Positions 19,603 through 27,299 of a DNA stretch of 33,937 bases are shown in pieces; the stretch's first letter is position 1; the number at the start of each line of letters is the position of its first letter. The notes below the pieces were generated by a model. It did not search any database. It saw only the letters and a program-made list of their open reading frames with translations, and was not told where the DNA came from. The stretch is taken from positions 1 through 33,937 of the forward strand of contig CANPYO010000017.1 of the NCBI GenBank assembly GCA_947588645.1, in the 5' to 3' direction. The position numbers were made by a program, and so were the translations under genes. Source of the DNA: an uncultured Akkermansia sp. GTDB lineage: Bacteria > Verrucomicrobiota > Verrucomicrobiia > Verrucomicrobiales > Akkermansiaceae.

Positions 19603-19690
19603 AGGCAAACGCGTATGAGAGATGCTAATCAGAAGACCAAAAATCATGACAACCAGCGGTCATCATGGTGTTGGCTCTGTGGTAAAGGTG
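19603..19690 (+). repeat. Truncated REP-A copy
   Basis: aggcaaacgcgtatgagagatgctaatcagaagaccaaaaatcatgacaaccagcggtcatcatggtgttggctctg. Confidence 0.65.
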
Positions 19691-19694
19691 AGCA

Positions 19695-21620
19695 TCACCT
19701 GTTGTCGATGCTCATTCTAATGAGCAGCATACCATCTTGCACTGTGACTTGACCGCGGACTCTCCCGGCTAATTTACCAGTTTCCGGGGCGTGATTGCTC
19801 TCACCGTTTATGCAGAGCAACTCATCAATCTTCAAAGAGAACACAGCGCCGCAAAAGGCCTCACCGGCATTCGAATCCGTGTTCAAAGCATCGGCGGCAG
19901 CGCGATCCGTGGCCAAGACCATCTTTCCGTCGCCAACCACCAATTGCGGTATGTAAGATCCGCCGGCAACGGGAAACGCGAGCGTGTAACGCACGGCGCC
20001 ATTCGGCTCGGGCTGCGAGAGAACAGGCAAGTTATCGCACAACTCCGGCGCTACGGATAGAGCCCCGGCAACAGCCTTGAGCTGGTCAACGAAGTCGCGC
20101 CATCCTCCCACTATAGCGGGGCGATCAGTGACGGAAAGGCGCAGGGCGCCGTAGAAGGTCTGGGGATTCCTGCGACCGAGCATGAGCGCCACGGGAGAGG
20201 AGAGGCCATCGCTGATCCGCGAAAGAGCGTTGCAAATGCCACGAATTTGGGGGCGAAACTGCTGCATGAACATCATTCCCATGCTCGCTCTGTCCTTGAG
20301 CTCCTCATCCAGCGTCAGAATCACTCCGGAAACGATGTCGAGAACAGCATCCGGGACACCGCTGCAATCCACATCACTCGAACGGCATAAGCGCGTACTC
20401 TCCACATAAAGGGCGCAAGAATCAGCAAGATTCGTGTACCGGAGTTCTCCCGGCTCGAAGGATGCGCCACAGGCATCCGAAGAGAACCTGGCCTGCGTTT
20501 CTTCCCCATCCCGCCATATTTGGAGCGTCGTGGGTCTTTGGGGCTTTACAGCTTTCGCCTTTTCTATTACGTTGAGCAACGTTTTTACCCCATTGGCTGC
20601 CGCCTGAAAAGCTTGGGCGTCTCCGGTCTGAGTCGTTGCCAGATCAGCAAAGAGCTTTTGCGTCGGCTCGAGCATACTTGACAAATTGCTCGGTTCTTGC
20701 AGACAAGCCTGCAGCTCGGCCGACATCCACGCGGCCAACTCGATATTTTCCCCGTGGGCATCCATATCGTTGAGCTCGGGCGCGGCCAACAAGGATTGTG
20801 TGCTATCTGCCGGCCACGGCGCCTCAGGTTTATCCGCCACCAGAACAATGCGCAGCGCCCCGGGTTGTTGCTGAGCAAGCACGTATAGCTTGTGCTTTGC
20901 AAGCTCAGAAAGCAGTTCGCCGCGCTCTTCTGCCGAGAGCTGCAACGTGTCGACAAAACGTCCCATGATGGCATCCCATGAAAATTCCAGCACCTGATTC
21001 TGTGCAAATGAGCCCTCAACGGACGCTTGCGCGGCCAGACGCTTCTCAATCTGCCCGACAAACTGCCGAAAAGAGTCCTCCTTGCCACTTGCTGCCGTAA
21101 ATACGATGTATATCGGCGCCACGCTCAATTTGCAAAGCCGCTCCTTGAGCTCATCGAGCTGAGACCTGTATGAAGCTTGCAAACTCACCTGCGCCGCATT
21201 CTGAACGTCGCCGCCCCGTCCATTCGCATAATACTGCTCCATGCGAGAAATCACCGCCAGCTGCTGCACAGCGCGCTGTGCGGACAAAAGTTCCCGGCAC
21301 GCCTGTTCACCCCCCTTCCCCAAGCTCACAGCAACACTACCCACACTCTGCGCGGCATTCCTGTCCGGCATTTCTACCTGCAACTCCTTGGCCAACGCCG
21401 CCGCTACCATGGACGCGTTATCACCGCTGGCTGCCACCACACCGGCTGTCTCCCTCGGAATGTACCGCAGTGCAGGAACGCTCTTCTCTCGCTTCTCAAC
21501 GGAGGCGCTCGTCGACTGTTGTTCTCCCTCAAACAAGCTTGTGAACGAAAAGGCTGCCTGCGCAGGCTCCATCATGAGCGTCCCGGCCACAACTGCAAGC
21601 ATCACAATGTATCTCTTCAT
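19695..21620 (-). CDS. Exported protein of unknown function (641 aa)
   Basis: Long ORF with signal peptide MKRYIVMLAVVAGTLMMEPAQA; no recognised domain. Confidence 0.8.
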   Translation of the reverse strand: MKRYIVMLAVVAGTLMMEPAQAAFSFTSLFEGEQQSTSASVEKREKSVPALRYIPRETAGVVAASGDNASMVAAALAKELQVEMPDRNAAQSVGSVAVSLGKGGEQACRELLSAQRAVQQLAVISRMEQYYANGRGGDVQNAAQVSLQASYRSQLDELKERLCKLSVAPIYIVFTAASGKEDSFRQFVGQIEKRLAAQASVEGSFAQNQVLEFSWDAIMGRFVDTLQLSAEERGELLSELAKHKLYVLAQQQPGALRIVLVADKPEAPWPADSTQSLLAAPELNDMDAHGENIELAAWMSAELQACLQEPSNLSSMLEPTQKLFADLATTQTGDAQAFQAAANGVKTLLNVIEKAKAVKPQRPTTLQIWRDGEETQARFSSDACGASFEPGELRYTNLADSCALYVESTRLCRSSDVDCSGVPDAVLDIVSGVILTLDEELKDRASMGMMFMQQFRPQIRGICNALSRISDGLSSPVALMLGRRNPQTFYGALRLSVTDRPAIVGGWRDFVDQLKAVAGALSVAPELCDNLPVLSQPEPNGAVRYTLAFPVAGGSYIPQLVVGDGKMVLATDRAAADALNTDSNAGEAFCGAVFSLKIDELLCINGESNHAPETGKLAGRVRGQVTVQDGMLLIRMSIDNR

Positions 21621-21629
21621 GATGTCTGT

Positions 21630-21658
21630 ATTTTAGCCATTTTCTGTACCCATGTAAA
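21630..21658 (-). promoter_or_regulatory. Putative promoter of the 641-aa exported protein gene
   Basis: TTTACA - 17 nt - TAAAAT - 9 nt - ATG; leader about 3 nt. Confidence 0.6.
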
Positions 21659-21680
21659 GAATGAAACAAGTTACCACAGG

Positions 21681-21911
21681 GCAAACGCATTAGAAAATGC
21701 GTTTGCCTATGTACGATTTACGATTTACGATTTATTAATAATGTGCGCATTGCGCAGATTTTTTCGGATCATTAATGTATGCTGTGATTCCTTTAGAGCC
21801 ATCATCATGATGACCGCTGGTTATCACGGTTTTTGATACGTATAAACGGTGATATCAGTCAATAAGAGCAATTTCTCTGTTGATTGACTTCTCTCAAATG
21901 CGTTTGCCCTA
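21681..21911 (-). mobile_element. MITE-like repeat REP-A, copy 3 (inverted)
   Basis: Reverse complement of the 26597-26832 type element, ending caaatgcgtttgccc. Confidence 0.8.
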
Positions 21912-22149
21912 CCAGTTACCATATACAATGCACGACACGCGTGTCCCAATAAAATCTTCTCCGGGCTCATTCAACCCATTTCTTCGCGTGTGGGATGCGA
22001 GACACACCACTTTCTTTCGCGCAACACTCGCTAGCTTTGCAGTCGTACACCGTACTTCGTACATAGGCGCCGCCAGGCGCCACCGCCATCGTCTTCGAAA
22101 ATTCTGCTTTGCTTTTATTTCGCAGAAACGCGCGAAGCGTGCTAGCATT

Positions 22150-22253
22150 CAAATCGTACATCGTACATCGTACATCGTAAATAACCAACAACTTATGCCT
22201 CATAATGTGCCGTTAACTGCCTATTGGAGGTGCTTTTTCTTGGGACGGATGTG
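22150..22253 (+). repeat. Copy upstream of purN of the about 100-bp repeat at 10129-10225 (inverted)
   Basis: ...aaataaccaacaactt...tgccgttaactgcctattggaggtgctttttcttgggacggatgtg. Confidence 0.85.
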
Positions 22254-22313
22254 GATGCACGATGCACGATTTGGATTTTAGCGCGCCGAAGGTGCGGAAA
22301 ATTCTTACACAGA

Positions 22314-22342
22314 TTGACAAACGGAGGGGATTGCGATAGAGT
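22314..22342 (+). promoter_or_regulatory. Putative purN promoter
   Basis: TTGACA - 17 nt - TAGAGT - 9 nt - ATG; leader about 3 nt. Confidence 0.65.
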
Positions 22343-22351
22343 TTGTGGCGT

Positions 22352-22930
22352 ATGAAAACGCGTCTCGCTGTGCTTGGCTCGGGTTCCGGGTCTAATTGTC
22401 AATCGATTTTCAATGCGATAGATGATGGGCGACTGGATGCCGAGGTCGTCATTGTGCTTTCCGATAATCCGGAAGCATTCATTCTGAAACGCGCGGCACA
22501 GCGTGGCGTGCTTACCGGCATTCTCAACTGCCACGGCTTTAAAAACAAGTTCCCGGAAGAAGAACAAGCAGCCCTCGCCCAGCAACTCCGGGAAATGCAG
22601 GTGGATTTGATCTGCCTGGCGGGTTTCATGCGTTTGGTGAAGCAACCCTTGCTGGATGTGTTTCCCCGTCGCATTTTGAACATTCACCCCGCTCTGTTGC
22701 CGAATTTTCCGGGAGTGGAGGCCTGGAAACAGGCGTTGGAGGCCGGCGCTTCCCAAACCGGCTGCACAGTACACTATGTGGATGCCGGCATGGACACAGG
22801 GGAAATTATCATGCAGGCTTACGTGCCCGTATTGTCCGACGACACGCCGGAGTCACTCCACGCGCGCATTCAGGTGCAGGAGCACATTCTCTACCCTGCC
22901 GCCATTCAATCTGCCCTCTCGCGACTCTGA
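22352..22930 (+). CDS. purN: Phosphoribosylglycinamide formyltransferase
   Basis: RLAVLGSGSGSNCQSI, ICLAGFMRLV, RILNIHPALLPNFPG, GCTVHYVDAGMDTGEIIMQ. Confidence 0.96.
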   Translation: MKTRLAVLGSGSGSNCQSIFNAIDDGRLDAEVVIVLSDNPEAFILKRAAQRGVLTGILNCHGFKNKFPEEEQAALAQQLREMQVDLICLAGFMRLVKQPLLDVFPRRILNIHPALLPNFPGVEAWKQALEAGASQTGCTVHYVDAGMDTGEIIMQAYVPVLSDDTPESLHARIQVQEHILYPAAIQSALSRL

Positions 22931-23568
22931 GAGTCGCCATTTTTCTCGCGTATCATCCAGCGCATGAGCGCGTAGAGCGCCGCCAGCAAGAGAGCACCAC
23001 CCACAATGAGCCCCGTTTCGTCCTTCACGGCACGAATCAGGTTCTCAGGAGATCCCAGGATATCCGGGTGATCTCGACCGATTTTATCCCCGAACCACGC
23101 GAGTACAGCGCACCAAATGGCGGAGCCGAAAATGGTGGCCAGGGAGAAGGTGAGAAATCCCACGCGCGCCAATCCGGCGGGGATGGATATCAGGTGACGC
23201 ACCACGGGCAGGAAGCGTGAAAAAAAGATGCCCGGAGCCGAGTAGCGCTTCATGAAAAGCTCTGCCTTAGCCACCTTGTGCTGAGGCATGAAAAACCATT
23301 TACCAAAGCGCAGGATGAACGGGCGACCCACCCACAGCGCCATGGCGTACATGATGCATGAACCGATGTAGGAGCCCACTGTACCCGCCGCCACCACGCC
23401 CCAAAAACTCATTGTTCCGTCCGGATGCGCAGCCAAAATCGCTGCCGGCGGCACGACCACCTCACTGGGCACGGGCAAGATGGAGCTTTCCATCGCCATG
23501 AGCAACACCACGCCCGCATAACCGAGATCTGCGACCCATTGCATCCAGATGACCAACCATTCGTGCAT
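22906..23568 (-). CDS. DedA family membrane protein
   Basis: GYAGVVLLMAMESSILPVPSEVVVPPAAILA; YSAPGIFFSRFLPVVRHLISIPAGLARV. Confidence 0.93.
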   Translation of the reverse strand: MHEWLVIWMQWVADLGYAGVVLLMAMESSILPVPSEVVVPPAAILAAHPDGTMSFWGVVAAGTVGSYIGSCIMYAMALWVGRPFILRFGKWFFMPQHKVAKAELFMKRYSAPGIFFSRFLPVVRHLISIPAGLARVGFLTFSLATIFGSAIWCAVLAWFGDKIGRDHPDILGSPENLIRAVKDETGLIVGGALLLAALYALMRWMIREKNGDSQSRERAD

Positions 23569-23574
23569 GCGCTT

Positions 23575-23603
23575 ATTATGCCTGCCATAAGCCGGTTTGG
23601 AAA
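23575..23603 (-). promoter_or_regulatory. Putative dedA promoter (leaderless)
   Basis: TTTCCA - 17 nt - CATAAT - 6 nt (aagcgc) - ATG. Confidence 0.55.
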
Positions 23604-23611
23604 GACTTTTC

Positions 23612-23640
23612 TTGCGACCTCACATGGTTCATGTTAAAAT
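23612..23640 (+). promoter_or_regulatory. Putative lpxB promoter (leaderless)
   Basis: TTGCGA - 17 nt - TAAAAT - 6 nt (gcgcgc) - ATG. Confidence 0.65.
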
Positions 23641-23646
23641 GCGCGC

Positions 23647-24765
23647 ATGAAGTTCTACGTGGTGGCCGGTGAGAAGAGCGGCGACAAACAAGGAGCCCTG
23701 CTTATGCAGGAGCTTCTAAAATTGAGACCGGATATTTCCTTCGCCGGATTAGGTGGCAGCCACATGCACGCTCTGGCTCCGGATTCGATCGAGGACTGGG
23801 CGGAGCAAGCCGCCGTTATCGGTGTGGTGGAAGTGCTGCGCCACGCACGCTACTTTCTACGTCGTCTCAAGGAGATGGAGGAGCGCATTGTGACCGATGA
23901 ACCGGATGCCCTGCTGCTCATCGATTATCCCGGCTTTAATCAGCGCCTTGCCAAACGGGTGCGCGCACGCTGTCCGGATATCAAGATCATCTGGTTTATC
24001 GCTCCCATGGTGTGGGCCTGGCACAAAAGCCGCATTCCCAAGCTTGCCGCCATGCTTGATCTCATGCTCTGCACCTTTCCCTTCGAGCGTCCCCTCTTCG
24101 AGAAGGTCGGTCTGCGTACCCGTTTCGTCGGTCATCCTTTGGCCGATGAAATCATAGCCACGCGCAGTAGCGACGTCCGCGATGCGCAGCTTATCGGTCT
24201 TTTCCCCGGCTCGCGTATGCGCGAAGTGGAACGGCATTTCCCCGTCTTTTTACAGGTGGCTGAACGCTTGCGTTCCTTGCATCCGGAGTGGAAAATTGAG
24301 ACGTCTGCCTCTTCCCCGGAGCTGCTGAAAAAAATGCAACGCATGGCGAACCGTGCCGGAGTGCCGGAGGATGTCCTCAACATCCGCCTGGGTAACTACC
24401 ACTCCCTCATGGATCGCGCTCAAGCCGCACTTGTCACCTCCGGAACCGCCACCTTGGAAGCTGCGCTGCACAATCTCCCCTTTGCCTTGGTTTACAAGGT
24501 GGCTTGGGGAACCTACCTGCTCGGTCGCTTGTTGCTCACCATCCGCTTCATCGGCATGGTTAATATCCTGGCAGATTCTGCCATCACGCGCGAACTGATC
24601 CAACACGAATTTAATGTCACCAATTGCATTGCCGAGTTGGAGCGACTCATGAAGCCCGCCGAGCGCGAAAAGACCCTGCGCGACATGCACGACGCGGTCT
24701 CTTGCTTGGCTCAAAGTAAAGGCTCTGCCGCCACTGCCGCGTGGGAAATTTTACAGCTCTTTTAG
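23647..24765 (+). CDS. lpxB: Lipid-A-disaccharide synthase
   Basis: KFYVVAGEKSGDKQGALLMQEL, FAGLGGSHM, LLIDYPGFNQRLAK, FIAPMVWAWHKSRIP, LFPGSRMREVERHFPVFL. Confidence 0.96.
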   Translation: MKFYVVAGEKSGDKQGALLMQELLKLRPDISFAGLGGSHMHALAPDSIEDWAEQAAVIGVVEVLRHARYFLRRLKEMEERIVTDEPDALLLIDYPGFNQRLAKRVRARCPDIKIIWFIAPMVWAWHKSRIPKLAAMLDLMLCTFPFERPLFEKVGLRTRFVGHPLADEIIATRSSDVRDAQLIGLFPGSRMREVERHFPVFLQVAERLRSLHPEWKIETSASSPELLKKMQRMANRAGVPEDVLNIRLGNYHSLMDRAQAALVTSGTATLEAALHNLPFALVYKVAWGTYLLGRLLLTIRFIGMVNILADSAITRELIQHEFNVTNCIAELERLMKPAEREKTLRDMHDAVSCLAQSKGSAATAAWEILQLF

Positions 24766-24768
24766 CGA

Positions 24769-24839
24769 TAGTCTCGCCTGGGTTCGAACCAAGACTAAGG
24801 GAACCAAAATCCCTTGTGCTACCATTACACCACGAGACC
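24769..24839 (-). tRNA. tRNA-Gln (TTG)
   Basis: Reverse complement GGTCTCGTGGTGTAATGGTAGCACAAGGGATTTTGGTTCCCTTAGTCTTGGTTCGAACCCAGGCGAGACTA; anticodon loop TTTTGGT. Confidence 0.93.
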
Positions 24840-25068
24840 GCCAACCCTTTACAGGGGGGAGCAAAGGATGTAACATAGCTTTTCAGAAAAGTCAAGTGGT
24901 TTTGTGAGCAAAACCACATCCGTCCCAAGAAAAAGCCTGCCCATTTACGATGTACGATTTGGGAATAATGCGCGCGTTACCGACGGCAAAGTAGTGCGTC
25001 TCGCATTCCACACGCGAAGAAATGGGTTGAATGAACACGGGGGAAATTTTATTGGGACACGTGTGCGG

Positions 25069-26199
25069 CTACCGTGTTCCTTCCGCCTGTCCGGAGGGGC
25101 AATAGACGCGTGGAACACGGGCGGAGATGGAGGTGATGACGTTGGAGGGGATCGTATGAGCGCGGGTAGTAAGCTCCTGCCAAGGGACGTTCGGTCCCAT
25201 CATTTCGGCTACATCGCCGGGCTTCACATCCTGCAGGTGGGTCACATCCACCATCACCTGATCCATCGTCACGCGTCCCAGTACCGGGCAGTAGGAGTTG
25301 TTGAGGTACACGCGTGCGCCTGTGTTGGAGAGGTAATGCAGATAACCGTCTCCGAAGCCGATGCCGATGGTGGCCACGCGCGTGGGCGCCGTGGTAATGT
25401 AAGTGTGGTTGTAGGACACACCATGGTTGTCCGGCAGTGTGCGCACGAGGGTGACGCGGCTGAAGAGGGTGAGGGTGTTGCGCAGCTCCTTGTTGAAGGG
25501 CGATGGCATGGGCGAATAGCCGTACAGGATGCGCCCCAGGCGCACCATATTTGTGCAGGGCACGTGGTAGTTGAACACGCCGGAGCTGCTGCACAAGTGA
25601 CGGTACTCAAAGGTTATGTCTTGTGAGAGTTCGCTCACTGCCTGCTCAAAGGCTGCAATTTGGCGATGGGTAAAGGAAATGTCCTCGCTGGCGGCGGAGA
25701 GATGGGAGTAGATGCCCTCGATATGCAGGTTCAGGAGCTGCTTCAATTTGTCAGCAAGGCCGTGGATGCTGTGCGGCAGCAGTCCTGCGCGCCCCATGCC
25801 GGTATCGATACTGATGTGCAGGTGCACTTTTTTGCCGTACAATTCGCCCAAGGAATTGAAATGCTCGGCTTCCTCGGGTGAAGAGAGGGCTGCACGCCAC
25901 CCATTCTGCACGATGGCCTCGCGTTCTTCCGGAAAACACGGACCCAGGATGAACGGACATATGTGCGCCCCGGTGTCCTGCACGCGCTGCGCTTCCGCAA
26001 TAGTGGCCACACCGAAGAAAGAGATGTCTTCCCCATCCAGCGCGCGCACGACTCCCTCCAGGCCGTGCCCATAGGCCTCTGCCTTGACAATCGCCATACG
26101 CCGATGATTCGGCAGCGCCTTCTGCACCACGCGCAAGTTGTGTTTCATGGCATCCGTATCAATCTCCGCCCATGCGCGGTATAGCGAACAATCGGTCAT
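25069..26199 (-). CDS. alr: Alanine racemase
   Basis: [35 protein letters not shown] (PLP-Lys region), [36 protein letters not shown] at 26199 chosen. Confidence 0.95.
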   Translation of the reverse strand: MTDCSLYRAWAEIDTDAMKHNLRVVQKALPNHRRMAIVKAEAYGHGLEGVVRALDGEDISFFGVATIAEAQRVQDTGAHICPFILGPCFPEEREAIVQNGWRAALSSPEEAEHFNSLGELYGKKVHLHISIDTGMGRAGLLPHSIHGLADKLKQLLNLHIEGIYSHLSAASEDISFTHRQIAAFEQAVSELSQDITFEYRHLCSSSGVFNYHVPCTNMVRLGRILYGYSPMPSPFNKELRNTLTLFSRVTLVRTLPDNHGVSYNHTYITTAPTRVATIGIGFGDGYLHYLSNTGARVYLNNSYCPVLGRVTMDQVMVDVTHLQDVKPGDVAEMMGPNVPWQELTTRAHTIPSNVITSISARVPRVYCPSGQAEGTR

Positions 26200-26205
26200 G
26201 CGCGT

Positions 26206-26234
26206 ATCATACGCCCTGCACATCGGAATGGCAA
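26206..26234 (-). promoter_or_regulatory. Putative alr promoter (leaderless)
   Basis: TTGCCA - 17 nt - TATGAT - 6 nt (acgcgc) - ATG. Confidence 0.65.
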
Positions 26235-26458
26235 CTTTTTTTGCGGTGCTCAAAATGCAAACATGACTTGCTGCCCACATCCGCCCCACGGCCCCATGCA
26301 ACCGTCTTGCGGCTGCTCATTTACGATTTCCGACTTGCAAAATTCGGCGAGAAAAGCTCGCGGGGAGGCAAAGCAGAGGCGGAGCGGAATTTGAAAACGG
26401 TGCGCGGGAATCGTTAGGAAGCGGCGGGGGCGGGGGCAGCGAAACGCCGCCTATGTAC

Positions 26459-26575
26459 AAGACGCCCGACGGCCCCGTTTAGGGTGCTCGCGTCAGCGGG
26501 CAGTGAGGGCGGTTGGACAGCGCGACGGCGCTGCCCCGCAGGGGCTCACTGGCAGGGTGGTGCCAGTGAGTCAAG
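26459..26575 (+). repeat. D-type hairpin module, GC-rich variant copy a
   Basis: gacggccccgtttagggtgctcgcgtcagcgggcagtgagggcggttggacagcgcgacggcgctgccccgcaggggctcactggcagggtggtgccagtgagtcaa. Confidence 0.85.
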
Positions 26576-26596
26576 ACGCCCGACGGCCCCGTCAGG

Positions 26597-26832
26597 GCAA
26601 ACGCATTTGAGAGAAGTCAATCGACGGAGGAAATGCTCTTATTGACTGATTTCACTGTTTATACGCATCAAAAATCATGACAACAAGAGATCATCATGAT
26701 GTTGGCTCCAAAGGGATTTCAGCATACATTAATGATCCGAAAAAATCCGCGCAACGCGCACATTATTAACAAATCGTACCTCGTACATCGTACCTCGTAC
26801 ATAGGCAAACGCATTTTCTAATGCGTTTGCCT
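26597..26832 (+). mobile_element. MITE-like repeat REP-A, copy 4 (most complete)
   Basis: GGGCAAACGCATTTGAGAG...AATGCGTTTGCC, flanked on both sides by gacggccccgt. Confidence 0.8.
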
Positions 26833-26835
26833 TGA

Positions 26836-26940
26836 CGGCCCCGTTTAGGGTGCTCGCGTCAGCGGGCAGTGAGGGCGGTTGGACAGCGCGAAGACGCTGC
26901 CCCGCAGGGGCTCACTGACAGGGTGGTGCCAGTGAGTCAA
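26836..26940 (+). repeat. D-type hairpin module, GC-rich variant copy b
   Basis: Near-identical to 26459-26575 with changes in hairpin loops. Confidence 0.85.
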
Positions 26941-26964
26941 AGCCCCCGAGGGCTCGGAGGGGGA

Positions 26965-27112
26965 TTGGACAAAAGCACAGCTTTTGCCCGAAGGGCGAAA
27001 GCGACCAACGGCCGTAAGGTCGATTAGCCAAAAGCGATAGCTTTTGCCCCGAAGGGGTAAGGAGTCGTGAGGCGACTCCGAAGCAAGCGCCGATGGGGCG
27101 GCGCTGAGTCAA
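26965..27112 (+). repeat. D-type modular hairpin array
   Basis: AAAAGC-ACA-GCTTTT, GCCC-GA-AGGGC, AAAAGC-GATA-GCTTTT, GGAGTCG-TGAGG-CGACTCC, GACTC...AGCGCC-gatggggc-GGCGCT-GAGTC. Confidence 0.85.
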
Positions 27113-27267
27113 GGTACGATGTACGATTTGAATGCTAGCGCGCCTACGGCGCGAGGAAGCAGGTGGTGTGTCTCGCATTCCACACGCGAAGAAATGGGTT
27201 GAATGAGCCTGGAGAAGACTTTATTGGGACACGTGTGTGAAACGCCAAACATTTTTTTAATTATCTC

Positions 27268-27296
27268 TTGACTATCGAGCATACATGTGCTAAAAA
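27268..27296 (+). promoter_or_regulatory. Putative promoter of structured RNA candidate
   Basis: TTGACT - 17 nt - TAAAAA with TGC extension; TSS expected at about 27300-27303. Confidence 0.55.
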
Positions 27297-27299
27297 GGG

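Noticed and set aside
22151-22183. Possible CRISPR array in the ATCGTAC tracts
   Set aside because: Units are about 7 nt with no spacers of typical length and no cas genes in the window.
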